A DNA stretch of 20,536 nt from a virus, in the IMG/VR virus record IMGVR_UViG_3300025617_001456, positions 1 through 20,536 of that record. One strand, 5' to 3'. This document shows, piece by piece, positions 7,164-13,098 of this stretch. Both the position numbers and the translations under genes were made by a program. Position 1 is the stretch's first letter, and the number at the start of each line of letters is the position of its first letter. The notes beneath the pieces are model-generated. The model had not been told where the DNA came from. It saw only the letters and a program-made list of their open reading frames with translations, and did no database searches.

Positions 7164-7604
7164 ATGTTTCAAACAGTATTAATCTACACAGTAATCCTTA
7201 ATTTAACAATAGCTATTTTAGGGCTATACCTGTACAAAGCTAAGCAGAAGATAAGAAGTATCGAAGAAGCTTTTAACTTGGAGAGAACCAAGATTAGAAA
7301 AGATGCAAAGTTTAGATCCTCAGCAGTTAATTGGGGAAAGACAATAGAACACTTCGTACCTTTTATGGAAAAATTCCCAGTACCTCCAGAAGATGTAGTT
7401 TTCCTAGGAATGCCTATAGATTACGTAGGATTCAGCAACACAACAAGTAAGACTAAATGCGAAGTACATTTCGTAGAAGTTAAATCTGGAAGCTCATTCT
7501 TGATGGGTAAGCAAAAGAATATCAAAAAAGCTATACAAGAAGGTAGAGTTTATTGGCATGAAATAGCAGTAGAAGGGAATACACCTAAAAAACCTAAAAA
7601 TTAG
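7164..7604 (+). CDS. Membrane-anchored Holliday-junction-resolvase-related endonuclease
   Basis: This 146-residue protein has one N-terminal hydrophobic helix (about 4-24) and a short coiled linker. The domain after it resembles the predicted Holliday junction resolvase-related endonuclease family (Endonuc_Holl, PD-(D/E)XK fold). Matching pieces are WGKTIEHFVPF (Glu62), FLGMPIDYVGF (Asp86), VHFVEVKSGSSFL (Glu105-x-Lys107), then the Gln116-centred GKQKNIKKAI and RVYWHEI. The E...D...ExK set is the likely metal-binding nuclease centre. In this family the N-terminal helix would hold the nuclease at the inner face of the membrane. Likely roles are DNA repair, junction processing or host DNA attack; which one cannot be told. 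It is followed at 1-nt spacing by the next small gene. Confidence 0.8.
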   Translation: MFQTVLIYTVILNLTIAILGLYLYKAKQKIRSIEEAFNLERTKIRKDAKFRSSAVNWGKTIEHFVPFMEKFPVPPEDVVFLGMPIDYVGFSNTTSKTKCEVHFVEVKSGSSFLMGKQKNIKKAIQEGRVYWHEIAVEGNTPKKPKN

Positions 7605-7605
7605 A

Positions 7606-7821
7606 ATGGGATTAAGAAAACAGTCTATTAGAAGAATTAACGAAGTAACTGTAGAAGGAAAGCCCACTACTAAAGAAGAGCTTATAGAATTAAGTTTAGA
7701 TTGGGCAGAAAAAGAACTTATATTATTTAAAAAAGTACTAGCCCAAGGAGGAAGCTGTAAGATTCAAAATAGGACTTACAGAGTTAGTAAAGCAGAACCT
7801 ATTAGAATGGTAACAAAATAA
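7606..7821 (+). CDS. Small hypothetical protein
   Basis: This 71-residue protein is charged and mostly helical at the centre (TKEELIELSLDWAEKELILFKKVLAQ), with a basic N-terminus (MGLRKQSIRRI) and a beta-like end (CKIQNRTYRVSK). There is no recognised domain. It starts one base after the stop of the Holliday-junction-type nuclease and is followed by another small gene 10 nt later, so it is co-transcribed. A partner role for the nuclease is possible, but nothing in its sequence shows it. Confidence 0.65.
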   Translation: MGLRKQSIRRINEVTVEGKPTTKEELIELSLDWAEKELILFKKVLAQGGSCKIQNRTYRVSKAEPIRMVTK

Positions 7822-7831
7822 ATAATCAAAA

Positions 7832-8212
7832 ATGAAAAGAAAAGCTAAAGCAATCCATGCAGAGTTAAGAAAAGAAAGCAAGTCTTTCGACGGATGGTTA
7901 AAATACGAAGTAACCATAGAGTACCCTAACGGAAAAACAGAACAAGTACCGGCATACGGTAAAGATCTTCAAGATGCCTTATCAAGAGTAGCACACGATA
8001 AGAGGGTACAAAAGTTAGTAAAGACAAAACTACCTACCCTAACCATATTATTTATAGCAATCCTCATAGCATCATCTTTTACAGTGGTAGGATTCAATAT
8101 CGATAGATTAGGAGATAGTGCCGGACCCGTAATCATAGCAACAGTAGTTATACTAGCTACACTCACGTTAAGTATTGCAAACTGGTTTAATCTTAGAAGT
8201 AGAGAAAAATAA
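7832..8212 (+). CDS. Small protein with two C-terminal membrane helices, unknown function
   Basis: The 126 residues comprise a soluble N-terminal part (about 1-65, with a strand-rich segment LKYEVTIEYPNG) and two hydrophobic helices at about 67-88 and 97-118, ending in basic residues (LRSREK). The soluble part would face the cytoplasm. No family is recognised. It is the last gene before the queC leader. Confidence 0.65.
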   Translation: MKRKAKAIHAELRKESKSFDGWLKYEVTIEYPNGKTEQVPAYGKDLQDALSRVAHDKRVQKLVKTKLPTLTILFIAILIASSFTVVGFNIDRLGDSAGPVIIATVVILATLTLSIANWFNLRSREK

Positions 8213-8213
8213 G

Positions 8214-8245
8214 TAGGTATCTCTTAAGATATTTACTATATTAAG
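8214..8245 (+). promoter_or_regulatory. Promoter for queC, degenerate -33 and TATATTAAG
   Basis: TATATTAAG at 8237-8245 has TAG instead of TTG exactly 20 nt upstream, in AAGTAGGTAT, which otherwise resembles AAGTTGGAAT of the 17195 promoter. If used, it gives a leader of about 60 nt before queC, the longest leader in this window. A second TATATTAAA at 8298-8306 has no matching TTG. Confidence 0.45.
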
Positions 8246-8247
8246 TT

Positions 8248-8295
8248 ATGATAAAAAGGATTAGCCTATATCCTATCAATACCTGGCAAATTTAA
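8248..8295 (+). promoter_or_regulatory. queC leader: possible preQ1-I-like pseudoknot, also a 15-codon uORF
   Basis: The leader can form a small H-type pseudoknot. Stem 1 is AGGAT (8257-8261) with ATCCT (8270-8274). Its loop UAGCCUAU can pair UAG (8262-8264) with CUG (8283-8285, one G-U pair) after an 8-nt A-rich tail. A cytosine (8265) follows directly, as the preQ1-contacting C does after UAG in the Bacillus preQ1-I aptamer. Stem 1 competes in part with the UAG pairing register and is short, so this is only a candidate. The same bases also encode a 15-codon ORF (8248-8295, MIKRISLYPINTWQI). Either would be apt before a preQ0-synthesis gene. Confidence 0.3.
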
Positions 8296-8310
8296 GTTAT
8301 ATTAAAAAAC

Positions 8311-9129
8311 ATGCAATTAGAATTAGATTTTAAAGAAAAGAAACACGCAGTAGTATCTCTTTCAGGAGGTATGGATTCAAGCACCTTACTACTTCGATGT
8401 TTAAAAGAGTATGATACCGTAACAGGTATCTCATTTGACTACGGCCAAAAGCACAGAGTAGAGCTTGAAAGAGCTCAATCACTAGTTAATTACCTTAACG
8501 AAAACAGACACAAGGTAAACTACAGACAAATCCAACTAAACGGTTTAGTTGATTTATTAGATTCAGCTTTAGTAGAAGGTGGTGATGAAGTTCCAGAAGG
8601 ACATTATGAGCAAGATAATATGAAAGCAACAGTTGTACCTAATAGAAATAAAATCTTTGCTTCTATTACTCAAGCAGTTGCTTTATCGGTAGCAAATAAA
8701 ACAGGAGAAAGAACAGATATTGCTTTAGGAATTCACGCAGGTGATCATGCAATTTATCCTGATTGTAGACAAGAATTTAGAGATGCGGATGATGCTGCCT
8801 TTAGAGAAGGTAATTGGGATGCAGATAAAGTAGGATACTTCACTCCATATTTAGAAGGTGATAAATTTACTATCTTACAAGATGGAGAAGTACTGTGTGA
8901 GGAGTTGGGAATTAACTTTGATGAAGTTTACAAAAGAACAAATACTTCATATAAACCTTACCCATCCGGCAATTCAGATTACAAATCAGCCTCTTCAGTA
9001 GAACGTATCGAAGCATTTATAGCATTAGGGAGACCCGATCCAGTTCAATACGAAGACGAAACTGGTCCTGTAGCTTACGGAGTAGCTGAAGCAGCAGTTA
9101 AGAAATTATTAGCAGAACATTCTACATAA
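8311..9129 (+). CDS. queC: 7-cyano-7-deazaguanine synthase QueC (zinc cysteines absent)
   Basis: QueC makes preQ0 from 7-carboxy-7-deazaguanine, ammonia and ATP. The 272-residue protein has the ATP-pyrophosphatase P-loop SLSGGMDSSTLL (17-26 core), SFDYGQKHRVELERA (41-55), VVPNRNKIFAS (108-118) and ALGIHAGDHAIYPDCR (138-153), all characteristic of QueC. The C-terminal end keeps SVERIEAFIALGRPDPVQY, the usual R-x-x-AF-x-x-x-G-x-x-DP-x-x-Y frame. The four cysteines that normally bind zinc just before it (SCY, CGxC, xxC) are missing: the matching positions are Asp223, Ser226 and Ser229, and only Cys30, Cys152 and Cys196 exist in the protein. It therefore belongs to a divergent, zinc-less branch or has an altered activity. 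A strong terminator follows the stop codon. Confidence 0.9.
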   Translation: MQLELDFKEKKHAVVSLSGGMDSSTLLLRCLKEYDTVTGISFDYGQKHRVELERAQSLVNYLNENRHKVNYRQIQLNGLVDLLDSALVEGGDEVPEGHYEQDNMKATVVPNRNKIFASITQAVALSVANKTGERTDIALGIHAGDHAIYPDCRQEFRDADDAAFREGNWDADKVGYFTPYLEGDKFTILQDGEVLCEELGINFDEVYKRTNTSYKPYPSGNSDYKSASSVERIEAFIALGRPDPVQYEDETGPVAYGVAEAAVKKLLAEHST

Positions 9130-9153
9130 CGTAAAACTAAAAATAATAGAAAG

Positions 9154-9179
9154 AGCTCTTGCAATGTAAGGGCTTTTTT
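9154..9179 (+). terminator. Rho-independent terminator after queC
   Basis: AGCTCTTG pairs with TAAGGGCT-type bases (stem of 8-10 pairs with two G-U pairs, small loop around CAATG), followed by six T. The 5' arm also contains the TTG (9159-9161) of the next promoter. Confidence 0.85.
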
Positions 9180-9190
9180 CATATATTAAA
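9159..9190 (+). promoter_or_regulatory. Promoter overlapping the queC terminator, TTG-N20-TATATTAAA
   Basis: TTG at 9159-9161 lies inside the terminator stem, and TATATTAAA at 9182-9190 follows at exactly 20 nt. The box begins 3 nt after the T run. It would drive the genes from 9209 through queD. Confidence 0.7.
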
Positions 9191-9208
9191 GGTATAAAAT
9201 TAAAAGAT

Positions 9209-9562
9209 ATGTCAGACGGAATAACAGAAGCAAGAAGAGGTAGTTACTTCAGCGATAAGAACAAGAACGTAAGTACTACCGGGAAGGCAAAGCATAGCAA
9301 GTACTATTATGATACCGGTAGAAACAAACCATATAAAGACTTTCAATCTACCGGTACAGAATTTAAAAGTACATGGGTAGAAAAATTAAATGAAAAAGGA
9401 GATTTAGATTATATGCCGAATCAAAAATGGCATCAAATCATAAGCTTCATTAAGTCCGGAATAAGAATTATAGGGTATGTTTTTTTACCATTTGATTTGG
9501 TAATTGCAACCGGAGTTCTTATATTAAGTGAAGTAATCGGAATAGTTGAAGAATTAGTTTAA
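9209..9562 (+). CDS. Small protein with a C-terminal membrane segment, unknown function
   Basis: The 117 residues start with a polar, Lys/Ser/Tyr-rich, probably disordered part (1-70, e.g. RRGSYFSDKNKNVSTTGKAK). A hydrophobic segment follows at about 84-108 (RIIGYVFLPFDLVIATGVLI) and an acidic end (EVIGIVEELV). No domain is recognised. It begins a transcription unit that continues into thioredoxin and queD. The ATG is the first after the promoter. Confidence 0.65.
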   Translation: MSDGITEARRGSYFSDKNKNVSTTGKAKHSKYYYDTGRNKPYKDFQSTGTEFKSTWVEKLNEKGDLDYMPNQKWHQIISFIKSGIRIIGYVFLPFDLVIATGVLILSEVIGIVEELV

Positions 9563-9571
9563 ATAAATAAT

Positions 9572-9823
9572 ATGAATAAATTAGTATACATAAGTGCAAC
9601 CTGGTGCGGACCTTGTAAGACATTCGGACCAACCATGGAGAAAGTAGCCGGAACCGGGATACCGGTACAGAAAGTAGATGCAGATCAAGATCAACAAGCG
9701 TTGGCTGACTACCAAGTAAGAAGCGTACCAGCAGTAATAAAGGTAGATTCAGCTGGTAGGATGATCGATAAGTTTATAGGCGTTAAATCTATAGAGGATG
9801 TAATAAGCTTTTACAATGGGTAA
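9572..9823 (+). CDS. Mini-thioredoxin
   Basis: The 83-residue thioredoxin-fold protein has the active site WCGPCK (Cys12, Cys15) and the cis-proline in VRSVPAVI (Pro53), but is shorter than the usual 105-110 residues. The missing part is the N-terminal strand/helix, since the CGPC lies only 12 residues from the start. It is a cytoplasmic dithiol reductant. The end overlaps queD by 8 nt. Possible clients are a ribonucleotide reductase (not in this window) or QueF, whose Bacillus homologue is known to form a protective disulfide. Functional assignment as thioredoxin/glutaredoxin-like is secure; the partner is inferred. Confidence 0.92.
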   Translation: MNKLVYISATWCGPCKTFGPTMEKVAGTGIPVQKVDADQDQQALADYQVRSVPAVIKVDSAGRMIDKFIGVKSIEDVISFYNG

Positions 9824-10283
9824 GTTTCAATCAACAAAAGTCTTTGATGGATTTAGTACAGTATTCCGTCAATGGAAAGCAGAAACTACGCACTGTAGGT
9901 TTGTACATGGATACGGAGTAAGCTTTAAGTTAACTTTCGAAGGTGAGCTAGACGATAGAAACTGGGTATGGGATTTCGGCGGAATGAAAAGAGCTAAAAC
10001 CCTTATCGACGGTATGCAACCTAAGGCCTGGATGGACTATATGTTTGATCATACTTTTATAGTAGCAGAAGACGACCCTTTTAAAGAATCCTTCTTACAG
10101 ATGGATAAAGCAGGAGTGGCGCAAGTAAGAGTAATACCCGCTACGGGAGCTGAAAAATTTGCAGAGTATATTTATAATAAGTTGAATACTTTTGTAGATA
10201 AAGAAACCCAAGGAAGAGTTAAAATAACATCAGTAGAGTTTATGGAACACGGCAAAAATACTGCACTCTATATTGCAGACTAG
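9816..10283 (+). CDS. queD: 6-carboxytetrahydropterin synthase family protein QueD (variant zinc site)
   Basis: QueD turns dihydroneopterin triphosphate into 6-carboxy-tetrahydropterin. The 155-residue protein has THCRFVHGYG (25-34), where Cys27 aligns with the catalytic Cys of the C-x-x-x-HGH motif. It also has RNWVWDFGGMKR (48-59), the FDHTFIV region (78-83) for LDH, the GAEKFAEYIY helix (111-120) and the VEFMEHGKNTALY region (140-152) with the conserved Glu. The usual HGH is HGY here, and the upstream zinc His (A-A-H) is FRQW. This FRQW/THCRFxHGY pattern is, from memory, typical of a QueD-like subfamily seen in phages and some bacteria, so the change is probably subfamily-wide. It overlaps the thioredoxin gene by 8 nt. 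Confidence 0.88.
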   Translation: MGKFQSTKVFDGFSTVFRQWKAETTHCRFVHGYGVSFKLTFEGELDDRNWVWDFGGMKRAKTLIDGMQPKAWMDYMFDHTFIVAEDDPFKESFLQMDKAGVAQVRVIPATGAEKFAEYIYNKLNTFVDKETQGRVKITSVEFMEHGKNTALYIAD

Positions 10284-10286
10284 GAA

Positions 10287-10439
10287 ATGGAAGAAGAGGA
10301 TACTTGGGAAATGCATGAACCTAAAGATGGATTCTCTAAACAGGATGAAAAAGACCTGTTTAAAATGTTAAAAAATATGCCAATAGAGGGAATAAAGAGT
10401 TATGGAAATAAAGATAAAAGTTCTAGAACTAGCAGATAG
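10287..10439 (+). CDS. Small acidic ORF between queD and the next gene
   Basis: An ATG 3 nt after the queD stop opens a 50-codon ORF (starts MEEEDTWEMHEPKDGFSKQD) that fills the 118-nt gap and runs 38 nt into the next gene. The first 37 residues have ordinary phage composition (acidic, with a short helix KDLFKMLKNM). The last 13, in the overlap, are a basic, Ser-rich tail (NKDKSSRTSR) that looks less natural. Either this is a small real protein or its true end reflects an overlap tolerated by a short gene. No homologue is recognised. Confidence 0.4.
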   Translation: MEEEDTWEMHEPKDGFSKQDEKDLFKMLKNMPIEGIKSYGNKDKSSRTSR

Positions 10440-10665
10440 CATACGCTATCTATACCTAACCAAACAACTATCTAATTTCAGGATTAATCATCAAACCTCC
10501 TGTCTTACTGCAGATAAAAAGATGGAGATGTTAGACGGAATGAAACATCACCAAGTGGCTGTCTACGATTTTAGTAGCATTATGAAACTAGATAGTATAG
10601 ACTCTCCCTATGAAGTGGTAGACAACACTGCAGAAATACTTATAAAATTTAAAGTTGGGAATTAA
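10402..10665 (+). CDS. Small hypothetical protein
   Basis: This 87-residue protein has a strand-like N-terminus (MEIKIKVLELADSIRYLY), a polar middle with His-His (MKHHQVAVYDF) and a strand-like C-terminus (AEILIKFKVGN). No domain is recognised. It lies directly before the queE promoter, and the -33 TTG of that promoter falls in its final codons. Confidence 0.65.
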   Translation: MEIKIKVLELADSIRYLYLTKQLSNFRINHQTSCLTADKKMEMLDGMKHHQVAVYDFSSIMKLDSIDSPYEVVDNTAEILIKFKVGN

Positions 10666-10686
10666 TTTAAAACACACTATATTTAA
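10655..10686 (+). promoter_or_regulatory. Promoter for queE, TTG-N20-TATATTTAA
   Basis: TTG at 10655-10657 (in AAAGTTGGG, inside the end of the preceding gene) and TATATTTAA at 10678-10686 are 20 nt apart. The leader to the ATG at 10704 is about 12 nt and contains AAGGAAATG, one of the few purine-rich ribosome-binding-like stretches in the window. Confidence 0.7.
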
Positions 10687-10703
10687 GATAATATATAAAG
10701 GAA

Positions 10704-11537
10704 ATGGCATTAAAGAGAATACAAGACTATGATAAAGTACTCCCAGTACTCGAACTATACACAGCGGTTCAATCAGAAGGATCGAGACAAGGATACCCTA
10801 CTGTAGTTATTAGAACTACGGGATGTACCCATAGGTGCTACTTTGGAGAAGGCGGCTGGTGTGATAGCTGGCAGACAAGTATACACCCGGAAAAAGGAGG
10901 TTATACCTTTAATAACATAATCGAAATGTACGATAAGCATCCACATATTAAAGAAATGATGCTAACCGGAGGGTCTCCTACTATGCATCCTGCTGTGGTA
11001 AATGAGCTTACAAACTTTGCTAAAGATAGAGGTATAGTTATTACCATGGAAACTGAAGGGTCCCATCACCTAGAAACTGACTACCCTCTAGATTTACTTT
11101 CACTAAGTCCTAAGTTTAGTAATAGTGTACCTGTAGTAGGAGTTTTGACTCCACAAGGAAAAGAGGTGGATGAGAAAATGATTAAAACTCATAATAGATT
11201 AAGAATGAACGTTGATGCAATCTCCCAATCAATCAACTACCACAAAGAGTTTCACCTAAAACCAGTTATCGATAAAGATCTATCTATGCTTGCAGAAGTA
11301 GAGCAGTTTATTGAAAACCTAACTGACGCTTTATTTGAAATGAAGTTTAGAGGTTATGAAACAAAGGATGAAGTATTTAAACACGTAAAAGATAGAGTAT
11401 GGTGTATGCCAGCAGGTGACGATAGAGAACCACTATTTGAATCTTATCCGGTAGTAATGAATATGTGTAGAGATAAAGGATACAAATTTACAGGTAGAGC
11501 ACACATTATAGCATTCTCAAAACAAAGATACGTCTAA
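10704..11537 (+). CDS. queE: 7-carboxy-7-deazaguanine synthase QueE (radical SAM)
   Basis: QueE converts 6-carboxytetrahydropterin to 7-carboxy-7-deazaguanine with S-adenosylmethionine and a [4Fe-4S] cluster. The 277-residue protein begins with VLELYTAVQSEGSRQGYP, which matches the QueE substrate region (F-x-S-I-Q-G-E-G). The cluster cysteines are Cys41, Cys45 and Cys53 in GCTHRCYFGEGGWCDSW, a CX3CX7C spacing instead of the usual CX3CX2C. Further motifs are MLTGGSPTMHP (86-96), METEGSHHL (115-123) for SAM and substrate binding, and LSLSPKFSNS (132-141). An inserted Fe-S loop of this type is, from memory, seen in marine phage QueE proteins, so it is probably functional. Its stop is followed 1 nt later by the next gene. 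Confidence 0.93.
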   Translation: MALKRIQDYDKVLPVLELYTAVQSEGSRQGYPTVVIRTTGCTHRCYFGEGGWCDSWQTSIHPEKGGYTFNNIIEMYDKHPHIKEMMLTGGSPTMHPAVVNELTNFAKDRGIVITMETEGSHHLETDYPLDLLSLSPKFSNSVPVVGVLTPQGKEVDEKMIKTHNRLRMNVDAISQSINYHKEFHLKPVIDKDLSMLAEVEQFIENLTDALFEMKFRGYETKDEVFKHVKDRVWCMPAGDDREPLFESYPVVMNMCRDKGYKFTGRAHIIAFSKQRYV

Positions 11538-11538
11538 T

Positions 11539-12153
11539 ATGAAAAACACTAGAATACATTTATTTTTCCTAGGAGTAACTTTAATACTCCTTACCTCCTT
11601 AACTGCCCCGAAAGAAGCACCTCCTAAGATACAGGTAATTAAAAGCGACATCTTCACAGTAACTTATTCAGAAATATACCAACAACCTTTAGAGCTCTCC
11701 TATCAAGTTCAATGTCCGACAGGAAATGCTAGTAGGAGAAATATGAATTTTTATACCTGTGATAGCGTAATTACATCCGACGATGAAGATTATGCTGCTA
11801 ACATATACGATAAAGGACACCTAGCTCCCGCTGCTGCGTTTAATTGCGATAAAGGAACCTTAAAAAAGACCTTCTCGTATCTCAATTGTGCGTTACAACA
11901 TGAAGGGTTAAATAGAGGCCCTTGGAAAGAGCTGGAACGATTTGAACGTAACTTAGCTAAAGTATATACTTTTGTTTCTGTAACAATAACATGCCATTTT
12001 GAAGATAAGCCCGAAAATTGGTTAAAAACAGGAGCACTAGTACCTGTCGGGTTTACAAAAATAATATGGTGTGATGGTGAAAAGTTCGAACTCTATTTTC
12101 CAAATCAAGACCTTGCAGGGAGGGACTGGTCTACCTTTTTGCTAGAGAGATGA
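11539..12153 (+). CDS. Exported DNA/RNA non-specific endonuclease (beta-beta-alpha-metal)
   Basis: This 204-residue protein has a basic N-terminus and a hydrophobic stretch (about 7-21) that looks like a signal peptide or anchor, without a lipobox Cys. The nuclease motif is YDKGHLAPAAAF (90-101), the D-[R/K]-G-H signature of Endonuclease_NS with catalytic His94. NCALQHEGLNRGPWKELE follows, with the metal-binding Asn116 or Asn125, Trp129 and Glu131. Six cysteines (59, 74, 103, 117, 152, 174) suit a disulfide-bonded periplasmic or secreted enzyme. The stop overlaps the next start (ATGA). A secreted, sugar-non-specific nuclease could degrade released host DNA or competing phage DNA outside the membrane; this purpose is inferred. 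Confidence 0.88.
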   Translation: MKNTRIHLFFLGVTLILLTSLTAPKEAPPKIQVIKSDIFTVTYSEIYQQPLELSYQVQCPTGNASRRNMNFYTCDSVITSDDEDYAANIYDKGHLAPAAAFNCDKGTLKKTFSYLNCALQHEGLNRGPWKELERFERNLAKVYTFVSVTITCHFEDKPENWLKTGALVPVGFTKIIWCDGEKFELYFPNQDLAGRDWSTFLLER

Positions 12154-12533
12154 ACCTAATAACAACCCATCCAATAAAAAAATCAGACCTAGGCTTTCAC
12201 GCCAACCTCTTTGGAGGAAAACTTCTAGCGTGGCTAGATGCTGCAGGAGCAGCTTACGCTATGGAGATATGCGATACTCCGAGAATGGTTACTGTTAAGA
12301 TAGACGAATGCATATTTAGAAAACCAGCGAAAGAAGGTCAACTTATAAAGATTTACGGAGAAGTTCGCAAGGTAGGTACCACATCTATAACATTCTACAT
12401 GGAAGCAAGAGCGCATAATGTATATTCCGGAAAACAAACACCTATACTGTCAACAAGTATTAAATTCGTTCGAATAGACGAAAACGGAGACACCGTACCA
12501 ATATCAGAAAAAGTTAAACAGAAATTTAAATGA
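12150..12533 (+). CDS. Hotdog-fold acyl-CoA thioesterase (YciA/BACH type)
   Basis: This 127-residue protein is a single hotdog domain. The signature HANLFGGKLLAWLDAAGAAY (17-36) is the thioesterase N-x-x-GG-x-L-x-x-W-x-D helix with catalytic-region Asp30. ECIFRKPAKEGQLIKIYGEV and TSITFYMEARA supply the central strands. Family members hydrolyse acyl-CoA to free acid and CoA. Overlap with the nuclease (ATGA) and with the HPRT gene (ATGA) places it in a three-gene coupled unit. Lipid or CoA metabolism in a phage is unusual; an auxiliary metabolic role in altering host membrane acyl pools is possible. The substrate is unknown. Confidence 0.88.
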   Translation: MNLITTHPIKKSDLGFHANLFGGKLLAWLDAAGAAYAMEICDTPRMVTVKIDECIFRKPAKEGQLIKIYGEVRKVGTTSITFYMEARAHNVYSGKQTPILSTSIKFVRIDENGDTVPISEKVKQKFK

Positions 12534-13060
12534 AAGAAATAATCGCAGAAAAAGACATTCAGATACAGACTAAGATATTAGCTAAAAAGATAGCAGATGA
12601 ACATCGAGGAGATAAAACTCCAGTAGTACTAGTCGGACTCCTTAACGGATGCTTTATGTTTTATTCTGACCTAGCAAGAGCAGTAGATATTGATATTGAA
12701 TGTGATTTCATGAGAGTCAAATCCTACATAAGCAAACATAAGCAAGGCGATATTCAAATCACTAAGGATTTAGAAACAGCAGCTAAAGGTAAACATATCT
12801 ACCTTATAGACGACATATATGATACAGGTAACACTATGAAAGCAGTATCGGAGTACTTAGAGGTAAAGAAACCTGCATCTATAAATATCGTAACGTTAGT
12901 TAAGAGGAAAGAGAATATATGGGATCCAATTAAACTAAAATCTTCCCCAATTCGAAGCTTCAGCTACGGTTTTGAAATTAACGATGAATGGATTGTAGGA
13001 ATGGGTTGCGACGACGATAAAGGATACTGTAGAAACTACCCGGCAATATATTCCCTGTAA
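12530..13060 (+). CDS. hpt: Hypoxanthine-guanine phosphoribosyltransferase
   Basis: This enzyme joins hypoxanthine or guanine to PRPP, giving IMP or GMP. The 176-residue protein has the PRPP-binding loop YLIDDIYDTGNTM (91-103, for the V-x-E-D-I-x-D-T-G consensus), the beginning GLLNGCFMFYSDLAR (36-50), Lys125 in LVKRK for the purine contact and EWIVGMGCDDDKGYCRNYP (153-171) for the hood that recognises the base. All the expected elements are present. It overlaps the thioesterase by 4 nt. Its proximity to the que genes may be meaningful: base exchange by a tRNA/DNA transglycosylase releases guanine, which this enzyme could salvage, but that link is inference. Confidence 0.92.
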   Translation: MKEIIAEKDIQIQTKILAKKIADEHRGDKTPVVLVGLLNGCFMFYSDLARAVDIDIECDFMRVKSYISKHKQGDIQITKDLETAAKGKHIYLIDDIYDTGNTMKAVSEYLEVKKPASINIVTLVKRKENIWDPIKLKSSPIRSFSYGFEINDEWIVGMGCDDDKGYCRNYPAIYSL

Positions 13061-13061
13061 G

Positions 13062-13090
13062 TTGCAATCAACAATAAAAAATCATATAAT
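13062..13090 (+). promoter_or_regulatory. Promoter, TTG-N20-TATAAT
   Basis: TTG at 13062-13064 (in AAGTTGC, overlapping the hpt stop region) is followed at 20 nt by TATAAT at 13085-13090, a sigma-70-like version of the -7 box. The ATG at 13099 follows 8 nt later. Confidence 0.6.
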
Positions 13091-13098
13091 AAGATAAT

